Assembly: GCF_003855095.1 (NCBI RefSeq)
Contig: NZ_CP033972.1
Coordinates: 124,001-188,000 of the forward strand
Reading direction: 5' to 3'
Source of the DNA: Gordonia insulae
Lineage (GTDB): Bacteria; Actinomycetota; Actinomycetes; Mycobacteriales; Mycobacteriaceae
DNA: 64,000 nucleotides
Shown: piece by piece, positions 37,685-46,788 of the stretch
Layout: each line of letters begins with the position of its first letter
Numbering within the stretch: position 1 is the stretch's first letter
The notes under the pieces: model-generated
Told to the model about the DNA's origin: nothing
The model's database searches: none
The model's input: only the letters and a program-made list of their open reading frames with translations
Position numbers and translations under genes: made by a program

Positions 37685-38612
37685 GTTTCGCCCGGACGTC
37701 GGCGGCGGTGGCCCCGGCTTCCGGGCCGCTGCCGATCTGACCGCGTTGCCGCGTGCCGGTCGCGGTCCCGGCCTGTTGCAGATCGGCACGGACACGATCG
37801 CGGCGGTTCCGCGGGCCGGACTCCGCTGGTGTGTCCGGCGTCCCGCCGGCGTCCGGGGATCCCGCGGCGGCGGCCGCACGCGCGGCGCGGCGTTGCCGGA
37901 TCTCGGAGACCAGGAAGTAGCCGGCACCGAGGGGGGCCATGATGCCGAAGGCAAGCCACTGCAGACCGTAGGAGAGGTAGGGCCCCGATTCGAGCTGGGG
38001 GAGCGGGATCTCGCCGAGGGACCCCGGCTGATCGGGCGACAACTGCAGGTAGAACGGGTCGAGGGTGGTGCGGATCGCGGTACCGACCTCGGCCGGATCG
38101 ATCGTGTAGACGGCCAGACTGCCAGCCTCCGTGTGGGCACCGCGTCCGGGCGAGGTGCCCTCGCTCTTCCGGATGCGGGCGGCGATGGTGGTCTCCCCGG
38201 TCGGCGCAGCCGGGACCTCGGGGAGTGCGCCCTGTTCGGGTCGCACGAAGCCGCGGTCCACGAGCAACACGCGCGAGCCGTCGCCGACGGCGAACGGCGT
38301 GAGGACCTCGATGGCCGGGCGTTCGTCGACCGAGCGGAGGCGCACCAGGACCTCTTTGTCGGTGAGGTAGCGGCCGGTGAGGGTCACCTCGCGCCATTCG
38401 GTCGAGGGGGCGAACGCCGCGCCGGGCCGGGCCACGTCGGCGAGATCGACCGCATCGGTGGACATGGCCGACTTGATGAGGTCGTTGCGTTCCTCGGTCG
38501 CGGTGTTCTTGCCCAACTGCCAGGGGGCCAGGAGCGTGAAGCACATCGCGGCGAAGGCGACGACGACCACGCCCAGGGCGATCCACCCGGGGCGCAGGAA
38601 CGTCCGCAGCAT
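37662..38612 (-). CDS. SURF1-family cytochrome oxidase assembly protein
   Basis: 316 residues with two membrane helices: near the start (GWIALGVVVVAFAAMCFTLL, with the APWQLGKN motif) and at about 215-240 (LQWLAFGIMAPLGAGYFLV). The extracytoplasmic part carries the family strands VTLTGRYL, VLLVDRGFV and the SGPYLSYGLQWLAF signature. The C-terminal tail is long and charged (about 75 residues) with no domain. SURF1 proteins assist heme a insertion into cytochrome aa3 oxidase. ATG 38612 is chosen; GTG 38618 is possible. Confidence 0.9.
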   Translation of the reverse strand: MLRTFLRPGWIALGVVVVAFAAMCFTLLAPWQLGKNTATEERNDLIKSAMSTDAVDLADVARPGAAFAPSTEWREVTLTGRYLTDKEVLVRLRSVDERPAIEVLTPFAVGDGSRVLLVDRGFVRPEQGALPEVPAAPTGETTIAARIRKSEGTSPGRGAHTEAGSLAVYTIDPAEVGTAIRTTLDPFYLQLSPDQPGSLGEIPLPQLESGPYLSYGLQWLAFGIMAPLGAGYFLVSEIRQRRAARAAAAAGSPDAGGTPDTPAESGPRNRRDRVRADLQQAGTATGTRQRGQIGSGPEAGATAADVRAKLSERYGG

Positions 38613-38698
38613 GTGCACACCCCAACGGTACCCAGGCCCGCGTCGCCGGTGTACCCGGCTGTCATCCGCTGCGCCGAACGCAGGGTAGCGTTTGGCCG

Positions 38699-39700
38699 AT
38701 GCGCGATTTCCTCTGCCGCGAGTGCGGTCAGCGACTGTCCTTCGAGAACAGTCTGTGCCTGCACTGCAAGAGCGCGTTGGGATTCTGGCCTCCCACCCGG
38801 ACCATCTACGTTCTCGACGACAAGGGTCGCGCCGAAGTCGACGGCACGCTTCTCGAACGCTGTGCGAACAACAAAGTAGCCCAATGCAATTGGCTGGTCG
38901 CGTGGACCGGTGTGCCGACGCTGTGCGCATCGTGCGCATTGACCAGGACCCGTCCGGCGGACGCGGACACGGTCGCCATGGCCGAGTACGGGCGGGCCGA
39001 GACGGCCAAGCGCCGTCTGGTCCTCGAACTCTGTGAGTTGGGTCTGCCCATCACCGGCCGAGGCGAGGATCCGGTGGCGGGCCTCGCCTTCGACCTGTTG
39101 TCGAGTTCACAGTCGCCCGTCGTGACAGGCCACGACAACGGGCTGATCACGCTGGACCTCGCGGAAGGCGACGATGTGCACCGCGAGCAGATGCGCGTCG
39201 AACTCGACGAGCCGTACCGCACGGTACTCGGGCACTTCCGGCACGAGATCGGGCACTACTACCAACTGGTGTTGGTCGACGCGGCGGCCCGACCGGCGTT
39301 CGAGGAACTGTTCGGTGACCCCGACGACGACTATCAGGCCGCGCTGGATCGGCACTACTCCCAGGGCGCCCCGGCCGGCTGGAAACAGAACTACGTGTCG
39401 TCCTACGCGACCATGCATCCGGCCGAGGACTTCGCCGAGACGTTCGCGCACTACCTCCACATCCGCGACACCCTGGACACCGCGGCGGCGTTCGCGATGG
39501 CACCGGCGGGCTCGACCCTCGACGGCGTGCTGCCCGGCGACGTCGGTTTCGATCAGCTCGTCGACCGGTGGCTGCCCCTCACCTGGGCGCTCAACCAGAT
39601 CAACCGGTCGATGGGGCACAGCGACCTCTATCCGTTCGTCCTGCCGCGTCGTGTCCTGGACAAGATCAGGTTCGTCCACAACCTGGTGCGGCCCGGCTGA
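38699..39700 (+). CDS. Putative zinc-binding metallopeptidase with N-terminal zinc ribbon
   Basis: 333 residues. An N-terminal zinc ribbon (CRECGQRL, then CLHCKS) is followed by a second Cys group (CASCAL). A metallopeptidase-like domain has the HEIGHYY zinc signature and MHPAEDFAETFAHYLHIRD supplying a third ligand. This matches the conserved bacterial family of zinc-dependent putative peptidases (DUF2248-like). The substrate is unknown and it is predicted cytoplasmic. ATG 38699 is chosen, divergent from SURF1. Confidence 0.87.
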   Translation: MRDFLCRECGQRLSFENSLCLHCKSALGFWPPTRTIYVLDDKGRAEVDGTLLERCANNKVAQCNWLVAWTGVPTLCASCALTRTRPADADTVAMAEYGRAETAKRRLVLELCELGLPITGRGEDPVAGLAFDLLSSSQSPVVTGHDNGLITLDLAEGDDVHREQMRVELDEPYRTVLGHFRHEIGHYYQLVLVDAAARPAFEELFGDPDDDYQAALDRHYSQGAPAGWKQNYVSSYATMHPAEDFAETFAHYLHIRDTLDTAAAFAMAPAGSTLDGVLPGDVGFDQLVDRWLPLTWALNQINRSMGHSDLYPFVLPRRVLDKIRFVHNLVRPG

Positions 39701-39712
39701 CCGGGACGAGGG

Positions 39713-40192
39713 TCAGTTGCCCTCGAGTGTGGCGTGTACCCACGCGAGGAGGCCGGGGACCGCGCGTTCGATCTGTTCGCGCGTGACGGCGAAATCCTCG
39801 CTGGTGCCGTAATACGGGTCGTTGAGGTCGAGATCGTCCGGACCGGCATCGGGGTCGAAGCTGCGCAGCAGCCGCACGCGATCGCCCAGACGCTTGCGTT
39901 CGAGCTCGCGGACGTGGCCCGCGTCCATCGCCACCAGCAGATCGGCGTCGAAATCGGCGGGTGAGAGTTGCGCGGCCACATGCGCATCGGAGTATCCGTG
40001 TGCCAGCAACTCGGTTCGCGCACGATTGTCGGCCGGTTCCCCGTTGTGCCAGCCGTTCGTGCCGCTGCTGGTCACCCGGACCTGTCCGGCCAGCCCGGCG
40101 TCGGCGAGCGCCGAGCGGAAGATGTTCTGTGCCATGGGCGACCGGCAGATGTTGCCGGTGCACACAAAGCACACGTGTAGTTGCTCAGACAC
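39713..40192 (-). CDS. ptpA: Low-molecular-weight protein tyrosine phosphatase PtpA
   Basis: 159 residues. The P-loop FVCTGNICRSPMA supplies nucleophile Cys and Arg, and DPYYGTSEDF near the end supplies the general-acid Asp. The gene's GTG start overlaps the upstream HAD gene stop by 8 bp. In M. tuberculosis ptkA (Rv2232) and ptpA (Rv2234) form the same pair, a tyrosine kinase and phosphatase. Whether this homologue is secreted or has a signalling role outside a pathogen is unknown. Confidence 0.92.
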   Translation of the reverse strand: MSEQLHVCFVCTGNICRSPMAQNIFRSALADAGLAGQVRVTSSGTNGWHNGEPADNRARTELLAHGYSDAHVAAQLSPADFDADLLVAMDAGHVRELERKRLGDRVRLLRSFDPDAGPDDLDLNDPYYGTSEDFAVTREQIERAVPGLLAWVHATLEGN

Positions 40193-40892
40193 CCAGTACC
40201 TCGCGCAGATCTGCGATGGACCCGACCGACCATGCGGCCAGGCCGTCCTCCCCACCCAGAGCGTAGCCCCAACCGACCAGGATCGCTGGTATGCCGAATC
40301 GGGCCGCGCCCTCGACGTCGTGAGCGCGGTCACCGATCATCACCACGGGGGCGCCGGCCACACGTGTCGCGGCATCGGCCGCGATCCCGAGCTGCTCGAG
40401 GGCATGGCCGATCACGTCCGACTTGGCGCGGCGGGTGCCATCGTCGCTGGCGCCCGCGATGACGCGAAAATGCTGGGCCAGCCCGAAATGGTCGAGGATC
40501 GCGCGGGCGGTGTTCTCGTTCTTCGACGTCGCCACCGCCAACGTGCGGCCCGACGACGCCAGGTCGGCGAGGACCGAGCCCATGCCGTCGAACACCGAGT
40601 TCTCCAGCCAGCCGACGTCGGTGTAGCGCTCGCGGTAGGCGCGCATCGCGGTGTCGGCGGTGTCCTGATCGAGCCCCATCGCGGTGAGGGTGTCGATCAT
40701 CGGGGGTCCGGCGATGCCGGCGACGAGTTCCGGTGCCGGCTCGGGAGCGCCGACGGCGGCCAGGGCATGGCGAAAGCTGTTGGCGATTCCGGCGAAACTG
40801 TCGGTGATGGTGCCGTCGAGATCTACCAGCAGGATGGTCGACGGGTCGGCCGGGTCGGGACGGGATGACGTGAGATCGGCGGATTCAGACAT
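40185..40892 (-). CDS. ptkA: HAD-superfamily protein, PtkA-like
   Basis: 235 residues with HAD motifs: DLDGTITDSF (nucleophile and second Asp), ATSKN (motif II), a Lys in RRAKSDVIG, and MIGDRAHDVEGA (motif IV). It is classed with phosphoglycolate-phosphatase-like proteins. By position before ptpA it corresponds to Rv2232 (PtkA), reported as a protein tyrosine kinase despite its HAD fold. ATG 40892 is chosen; a GTG nine bases upstream is possible. It is divergent from cobC. Confidence 0.8.
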   Translation of the reverse strand: MSESADLTSSRPDPADPSTILLVDLDGTITDSFAGIANSFRHALAAVGAPEPAPELVAGIAGPPMIDTLTAMGLDQDTADTAMRAYRERYTDVGWLENSVFDGMGSVLADLASSGRTLAVATSKNENTARAILDHFGLAQHFRVIAGASDDGTRRAKSDVIGHALEQLGIAADAATRVAGAPVVMIGDRAHDVEGAARFGIPAILVGWGYALGGEDGLAAWSVGSIADLREVLGV

Positions 40893-40931
40893 GTCGGTCA
40901 CTGCTCCATCGTGCACGTAGGCTGGTGATTT

Positions 40932-41987
40932 ATGACATCGGGGTTGTTTGCGCGTGATCGCCACGGTGATGTCGACGCCGAACCGGGCCTGGTCGACTTC
41001 GCCGTCAATGTGCGCCGGGGTCCGCCCGCATTTGTCCGCGACGCGCTCGCGGCACGGCTCGACGACCTGGCGCGCTACCCGTCTCGGGCCGACGAGCAGG
41101 GTGCGATCGCGACGGTGGCCGACGCACACGGCCGGAGTGTGGAGGAGGTGCTGCTGCTCGCCGGTGCCGCCGAGGGATTCGAGCTGTTGCCACGACTCGC
41201 GCCCCGCCACGCCGCGCTGATCCAGCCGTCCTTCAGCGAGCCCGAGCTCGCCCTCCGCGCGGCCGGCGTGCCGATCACCGACGTCGTCCTGCCACCGCCG
41301 TGGCGGTTGACACCCGAGGCGGTGCCCGACGACGCCGATCTAGTGGTGCTCGGCAATCCGACCAATCCGACGTCGGTTCTGCATCCCGCCGCCGGTGTCG
41401 AGGGGCTGCGACGTCCCGGCCGGATTGTCTTCGTCGACGAGGCGTTCGCCGACATCACCATCGACCCGCTGTCGGGTCGCCATGAGCCGGCTTCGCTCGC
41501 GTCGGCCGGGTACGACGACGTCGTCGTGATCCGCAGCGTGACAAAGACCTTCGGTCTCGCCGGACTCCGGGCCGGTTATCTGCTGGCGCACCCCGACATC
41601 GTCAGGAGGCTGAGTGTCGGGCGGCGACCGTGGCCACTCGGGACACTTGCGCTGACGGCCCTGACCGAATGTGTCGGGCCGGCCGGACAACGGTATGCGC
41701 AGACGCAGGCGCGGCAGATCGCGGCCGATCGTGCGGACATGGTCGCGCAATTGGCCGATGCGGGCATCGAGGTGTGTGTGGACCCGCAGGCGTCGTATGT
41801 GCTCATCGCCCTGCCGGATGCGGTGGGGGTCAAGGAGCGGTTGCGTGAGCGGGGATTCGCCGTGCGCAGCGCGGCCAACTTCGTCGGCCTCGACAGCCGC
41901 CACCTTCGACTCGCGGTGCGGGAACCGGCGACCACGCGCAGCGTGATCTCGGCGATTGCGGCGGTCCGGGAGGAGATCGGGGTATGA
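40932..41987 (+). CDS. cobC: Cobalamin-pathway aminotransferase-fold protein (Rv2231c/CobC-like)
   Basis: 351 residues of the class I/II PLP fold. The internal-aldimine Lys is in VIRSVTKTFGLAGLRAGY, NPTNPTSVLHP is the conserved Asn-Pro region, and the Arg for the carboxylate is near the end (RLAVREP). Family members make (R)-1-amino-2-propanol phosphate from threonine phosphate, the substrate used by CobD. ATG 40932. The stop overlaps the NIF3 gene start (ATGA). Confidence 0.88.
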   Translation: MTSGLFARDRHGDVDAEPGLVDFAVNVRRGPPAFVRDALAARLDDLARYPSRADEQGAIATVADAHGRSVEEVLLLAGAAEGFELLPRLAPRHAALIQPSFSEPELALRAAGVPITDVVLPPPWRLTPEAVPDDADLVVLGNPTNPTSVLHPAAGVEGLRRPGRIVFVDEAFADITIDPLSGRHEPASLASAGYDDVVVIRSVTKTFGLAGLRAGYLLAHPDIVRRLSVGRRPWPLGTLALTALTECVGPAGQRYAQTQARQIAADRADMVAQLADAGIEVCVDPQASYVLIALPDAVGVKERLRERGFAVRSAANFVGLDSRHLRLAVREPATTRSVISAIAAVREEIGV

Positions 41988-43147
41988 GCGGGCCGAATAC
42001 AACCGGCGCCGGGAGCGGAGCGAGCGGGCCGAATGTGGCCGGCGCCGAGGTGATCGCGATCCTCGACGACGCCTATCCGCGGCGTTTGGCTGAGCCGTGG
42101 GATTCCGTCGGCCCGGTCTGCGGGGATCCGCTGGAGCGGGTGGGATCGGTGCTCGTGTGCGTCGACGTCACCGACGATGTGGTCGACGCTGCGGTGGCGA
42201 TGGGTGCGCAGATGATCGTGGCGCATCATCCGTTGTTGTTGCGCGGGGTGGATTCGGTGGCCGCCGATACGGCCAAGGGTCGTGTCGTCCATCGGTTGAT
42301 CCGATCGGGTGTCGCGTTGTTCACCGCGCATACGAACGCGGACAGTGCGCGCCCGGGGGTGTCGGATGCCTTGGCGGACGTCCTCGACGTCGTCGACACG
42401 GTGCCGATCGACCCGAGACCTCGTGCTCCGATGGACAAGTGGGTCGTGATGGTGCCGGAGGGCAACGCCGAACAGGTGACCGAGGCGATGTTCGCGGCGG
42501 GTGCCGGTGCGATCGGGGAGTATCGCGACTGTTCGTGGTCGGTCGTCGGGACCGGCCAGTTCGAGGCGCAGGCGGCCGCCGATCCGGCGATCGGGATGAT
42601 CGGGGAGCGGACCCGGGTCGACGAGGATCGGGTGGAGATGGTTGCGGCCCGTGGTCTGCGGCGTGCCGTCCTCGACGCGCTGCGCGGGGCGCACCCATAC
42701 GAGGAACCCGCGTTCGACATCCTCGAATTGGCCGATGTGGCAAGCGACGTCGGACTGGGGCGGATCGGGCGACCGGCCCGGCCCGTGACGGTCGGGGAGT
42801 TCGCCGACCTCGTCCGGGACCGGCTGCACAGCCCGTCCGGGGTTCGGATGGCGGGCGATCCGGACGCGCCCGTCGAGTCGGTGGCGGTGTGCGGCGGCGC
42901 CGGTGATTCGCTGCTCGATGCGGTGACGGCGGCCGGCGCGGACGTCTTCGTGACCGGCGACCTGCGACATCACCCGGCCGACGAGAGTCGTCGTCGGGGC
43001 GGGCCCGCGCTGGTCGATGCCGGACACTGGGCGACCGAGTTCCCGTGGTGTGGTCAGGTCGCCCGGGTGCTGGTGGATGCGCTCGGCATCGCCGTTGCGG
43101 TCCACCGGGTGCCGACCGATCCGTTCCGCCTCGTCGGCCGGCCCTGA
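41984..43147 (+). CDS. NIF3-like dinuclear metal-centre protein (GTP cyclohydrolase I type 2 family)
   Basis: 387 residues. Metal ligands include the pair in MIVAHHPLLLRG and AHTNADSA, with late ligands in VTGDLRHHPADE and DAGHWATEF, typical of the NIF3 family. A PII-like insertion occupies the middle (about 145-265). Its biochemical role is unsettled. The N-terminus contains a near-duplicate segment (SGPNTTGAGSGASGPNVAGA), probably a slippage duplication. Same order as Rv2230c, between cobC and the zinc-ribbon gene. Confidence 0.92.
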   Translation: MSGPNTTGAGSGASGPNVAGAEVIAILDDAYPRRLAEPWDSVGPVCGDPLERVGSVLVCVDVTDDVVDAAVAMGAQMIVAHHPLLLRGVDSVAADTAKGRVVHRLIRSGVALFTAHTNADSARPGVSDALADVLDVVDTVPIDPRPRAPMDKWVVMVPEGNAEQVTEAMFAAGAGAIGEYRDCSWSVVGTGQFEAQAAADPAIGMIGERTRVDEDRVEMVAARGLRRAVLDALRGAHPYEEPAFDILELADVASDVGLGRIGRPARPVTVGEFADLVRDRLHSPSGVRMAGDPDAPVESVAVCGGAGDSLLDAVTAAGADVFVTGDLRHHPADESRRRGGPALVDAGHWATEFPWCGQVARVLVDALGIAVAVHRVPTDPFRLVGRP

Positions 43148-43314
43148 GCGCCGCGGCCGGGCGCGCTCGGGGGACGCGTACCGTATGGGGAACCTGCCGC
43201 CGGGGCACCCGATGTGGAGCCGCGGCGGACTGAACGGGGACCTGAGAACAGCACAGAGGATGAGGCAGTGGTGACGACAGAGCAGCATGCGCGCAGACGG
43301 CGGAGGTGGACATC

Positions 43315-44052
43315 GTGAAGGTCGATGCCGGGATACAGCGACAACTTCTCGATCTCGCCGATGCCGATGCCGAACTGGCCCGGCTCGACCACCGCCGGAC
43401 CCATCTGCCGGAGGATGCGGAGCTCGCCGGACTCGACGAGCGTGTCGAGGCGGCACGCAACGATCTGGTCCGCGCCGAGATCTCGGCGGAAGATCTCACC
43501 CGCGAGTACCGCCGGATCGACAGCGAGGTCACCGGGATGGCGTCGCGCGAGGCCAAGGATTCGGCCCTGTTGACCGCGGGCGGTCTTGCGCCGAAGGCGT
43601 TGTCCGAACTCCAGCACGAACTGACGGGACTCGCTCGACGTCGTTCCGGCCTCGAGGACGACCTGCTCGGCGTGATGGAGCAGCAGGAGGCGGTGACCGC
43701 CGAGCAGCAGCGTGCGGCCGCCACCATCGAGCATCTGAACGGCGAGGTCGAGAAGACCCGGGAGCGGCGCACGGGGGTCCTGTCGGAGATCGACAGCGAT
43801 CAGTCGAGGGCGGCGCAGCGGCGGGAGACCCTGGCTGCCGAGATCCCGGCGGATCTGCTCGCGATCTACGACCGGCAGCGAGCGTCCGGTCGGATCGGTG
43901 CCGGCCTGCTGCGGGCCCGGCGATGCGGCGCCTGCCGGATGGAACTCGATCGTGGCACCATCGCGGCGATCGCGGCGAAGACGTCCGACGAGGTCGTCCG
44001 ATGCGAGGAGTGCGGGGCGATCCTGGTCCGGACGGTGGAGTCGGGGCTCTGA
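43315..44052 (+). CDS. Coiled-coil protein with C-terminal C4 zinc ribbon (Rv2229c-like)
   Basis: 245 residues: a long alpha-helical coiled coil (about 1-180, heptad-rich with many Glu/Arg/Leu) and a C4 zinc ribbon at the end (RRCGACRM and RCEECGAIL). Such proteins are widespread; their role is unclear. GTG 43315 (VKVDAGIQRQLL) has GGAGG at good spacing and matches the start of relatives; a GTG at 43306 would coincide with the ribosome site. The stop overlaps the next gene's ATG by one base. Confidence 0.88.
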   Translation: MKVDAGIQRQLLDLADADAELARLDHRRTHLPEDAELAGLDERVEAARNDLVRAEISAEDLTREYRRIDSEVTGMASREAKDSALLTAGGLAPKALSELQHELTGLARRRSGLEDDLLGVMEQQEAVTAEQQRAAATIEHLNGEVEKTRERRTGVLSEIDSDQSRAAQRRETLAAEIPADLLAIYDRQRASGRIGAGLLRARRCGACRMELDRGTIAAIAAKTSDEVVRCEECGAILVRTVESGL

Positions 44053-44720
44053 TGGCCACCGCGGTCGCCGGCGCCGGCGCGGCGCCGACCTGGCAGGGGC
44101 AACGTGCGGAGCCGACCCGGATTCTGCTGCTGCGGCACGGACAGACGGAATTGTCGGTGCAACGCCGATATTCCGGGCGCGGCAATCCGGAGTTGACCGA
44201 ACTCGGTCTGCAGCAGGCCGAATCGGCCGCGGCGCGACTCGGCGTGGTTGCCGACATCGCGGCCGTGGTGTCCTCGCCGCTGGCCCGTGCGCGGACGACC
44301 GCGCAGGCGGTGGCCGACCGGCTCGGGCTCGATGTGGGGATCGATGACGGGTTCATCGAGACGGATTTCGGTGCGTGGGAAGGGCTCACGTTCACCGAGG
44401 CGTCCGGGCGTGATCCCGACCTGCACGCTCGATGGTTGTCCGACACCGACGTCGAGGCGCCCGGCGGGGAGAGTTTCGCCCAGGTCGCCGTACGGGTGAC
44501 CGCGGCCAAAAACGCTCTGCTCCATCGCTATCCGGGGCAGACGGTGCTCGTCGTCTCCCATGTGACACCGATCAAGTCCTTGTTGCGCGAAGCGCTGGGC
44601 ACCGGCCCGGAACTGTTGTTCCGGCTGCACCTCGACCTGGCGTCGCTGTCCATCGCCGAGTTCTACCCGGACGGCGGCTCCGTGGTGAGACTCGTCAACG
44701 ACACCGGGCACCTGTCCTGA
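44052..44720 (+). CDS. Histidine phosphatase, CobC-like (phosphatase half of Rv2228c; RNase H half absent)
   Basis: 222 residues of the phosphoglycerate-mutase/acid-phosphatase superfamily. The phospho-His is in LLLRHGQTELS, the second His in VVSHVTPIKSLL, and Arg-rich substrate segments include SSPLARAR. It aligns with the C-terminal half of M. tuberculosis Rv2228c, which is a bifunctional RNase HI plus phosphatase. Here translation begins in what would be the linker (ATAVAGAGAAPTW), directly at the end of the zinc-ribbon gene, so the RNase H domain is missing. Possible alpha-ribazole phosphatase. Confidence 0.88.
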   Translation: MATAVAGAGAAPTWQGQRAEPTRILLLRHGQTELSVQRRYSGRGNPELTELGLQQAESAAARLGVVADIAAVVSSPLARARTTAQAVADRLGLDVGIDDGFIETDFGAWEGLTFTEASGRDPDLHARWLSDTDVEAPGGESFAQVAVRVTAAKNALLHRYPGQTVLVVSHVTPIKSLLREALGTGPELLFRLHLDLASLSIAEFYPDGGSVVRLVNDTGHLS

Positions 44721-44755
44721 CCAGTGCGCATGCGCGACCGCGTCGGCGGTCGGGC

Positions 44756-44761
44756 TATCCT
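44756..44761 (+). promoter_or_regulatory. Probable -10 element of rnpB
   Basis: TATCCT ends 5 bp before the predicted 5' end of the RNase P RNA at 44767, the normal distance for a -10 box. No convincing -35 hexamer is seen in the GC-rich sequence upstream. Confidence 0.5.
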
Positions 44762-44766
44762 GTGTG

Positions 44767-45223
<457 letters not shown>

Positions 45224-45237
45224 TTACAGTCGGTGGT

Positions 45238-46743
45238 GTGCAGCGCATCCTGTCGGCTCCAGACCTCGACTTCGACGCGGTCCGTACCGAACTCGGCATC
45301 AGCGAGGACTACGGCGCGGCCGCGCAGGACGAGGCCGATCATCCCGCCGACCGATGGTCCGCCGATCGTGAGGATCGAACCGACCTGCCGTTCGTCACCA
45401 TCGACCCGCCCACGTCGATGGACCTGGACCAGGCCGTGCACATCGTGGCCGACGGCGATGGATTCCTGGTGAACTATGCGATCGCCGATGTGGCGGCGCT
45501 GGTGGAGCCCGAGCGTGCGCTCGATCAGGAGAGTCGCCGTCGTGGCGCGACCTTCTATTTCCCGGACCGGTCGGTCCCGTTGCATCCACGGTCGCTGTCC
45601 GAGGGCGCCGGATCGCTGCTGCCGGACCAGACGCGGCCCTGCGTGCTGTGGACGATCCGTGTCGGATCGGATGGTGCGCCGGTCGAGGTCGCGGTGCGCC
45701 GGGCGACGATCCGTTCGGTGGCCAAGCTGGACTATGCCGCCGTGACCGAGGATGCCGCCGCGCGACGGCTGCATCCGTCGATCGCCGCGCTGCCCGCATT
45801 CGGCGCGCTCCGGCAGCGGGTCGCACTCGCTCGCGGTGCCGTCGAGCTCGATCTGCCCGACCAGGAGGTGGTGCGCGACGACGGCCGGTGGACGCTGCGA
45901 CTGGCGCCGCACACCGAGGCCGACATGTGGAACTCGCAGTTGTCGCTGTTGACCGGGATGTGCGCGGGACAGATCATGGCGGACGCCGGTGTCGGCCTGC
46001 TGCGCACGCTGCCGCCGGCCGATCCACGGGCGGTGGCGGCGTTGCGGGCGGCCGCGGTCTCGTTGGGTGTGCGTTGGCCGGACGGCGTCTCGGTGGGCGA
46101 GTTCCTCGCCGGGTTGCCGAAGGACGATCCGGCGACCGTGGCCCTGATGTCCGCCGGCGCGGGTCTGATGCGAGGTGCGGACTATCTGGTCCTCGACCAC
46201 CCGGACCGCGGTGACCTGGTCGGCGGCGACCCGGACCGCGGCGACCCGGCCCTCGGCGACGTGGTCCTCACCAGCAACGACGGTCGGCCGTCGCCGGACC
46301 GCATGCGGCACGCCGCGATCGCCGGCCTGTACGCACACGTGACCGCACCCCTGCGCCGGCTCGGCGACCGGTTCGCCACCGAGGTGTGCCTCGCGGTGAC
46401 ATCCGGACAGCCCGTGCCGGACTGGGTGTCGCGCGCTCTGCCCACCCTGCCGAAGCTGTTGCGCTCGGCGGATGCCCTGGCGGCGACGGCCGATCGGGTG
46501 AGCATCGACCTGACCGAGGCGGTCCTGCTGGCGAGTCGGGTGGGTGAGACGTTCGAGGCGGTCGTCCTGCACGCCGCCACCGAACACCGTCCGGCTCAGG
46601 TGTTCCTCACCGACGTCGCGGTGATCGCACCGTGCGAGGGCGACCCGCTGCCGGGGCAGCGTCTCGCGGTGACCCTCGAGGTCGCCGACCCCTCGTCGCG
46701 CACGGTGCGGTTCGTTCCCGCGGACCGGCCGCGGACTCCGTAG
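45238..46743 (+). CDS. RNB-domain ribonuclease (RNase II/R family, minimal form)
   Basis: A 501-residue 3'-5' exoribonuclease-like protein holding an RNB domain but no recognisable cold-shock or S1 RNA-binding domains, so shorter than RNase R. The active-site segment reads FVTIDPPTSMDLDQAVHI: three of the four usual Asp residues are kept, while the fourth is Gln. YAIADVAA and HAAIAGLYAHVTAPLRR are conserved. GTG 45238 starts 15 bp after the RNase P RNA with no ribosome site, so leaderless or processed translation is possible. A Gly-Asp repeat (PDRGD twice) lies near residue 325. Confidence 0.85.
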   Translation: MQRILSAPDLDFDAVRTELGISEDYGAAAQDEADHPADRWSADREDRTDLPFVTIDPPTSMDLDQAVHIVADGDGFLVNYAIADVAALVEPERALDQESRRRGATFYFPDRSVPLHPRSLSEGAGSLLPDQTRPCVLWTIRVGSDGAPVEVAVRRATIRSVAKLDYAAVTEDAAARRLHPSIAALPAFGALRQRVALARGAVELDLPDQEVVRDDGRWTLRLAPHTEADMWNSQLSLLTGMCAGQIMADAGVGLLRTLPPADPRAVAALRAAAVSLGVRWPDGVSVGEFLAGLPKDDPATVALMSAGAGLMRGADYLVLDHPDRGDLVGGDPDRGDPALGDVVLTSNDGRPSPDRMRHAAIAGLYAHVTAPLRRLGDRFATEVCLAVTSGQPVPDWVSRALPTLPKLLRSADALAATADRVSIDLTEAVLLASRVGETFEAVVLHAATEHRPAQVFLTDVAVIAPCEGDPLPGQRLAVTLEVADPSSRTVRFVPADRPRTP

Positions 46744-46761
46744 CGCCGTGATCGCGATCGG

Positions 46762-46778
46762 GCACCGACGGTCGGTGC
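46762..46778. terminator. Short bidirectional hairpin between convergent genes
   Basis: GCACCGA and TCGGTGC are perfect 7-bp arms with a 3-bp loop in the 45-bp gap between the ribonuclease and CYTH-CHAD stop codons. It is likely a shared terminator. Confidence 0.55.
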
Positions 46779-46788
46779 GGCAGGCCCG

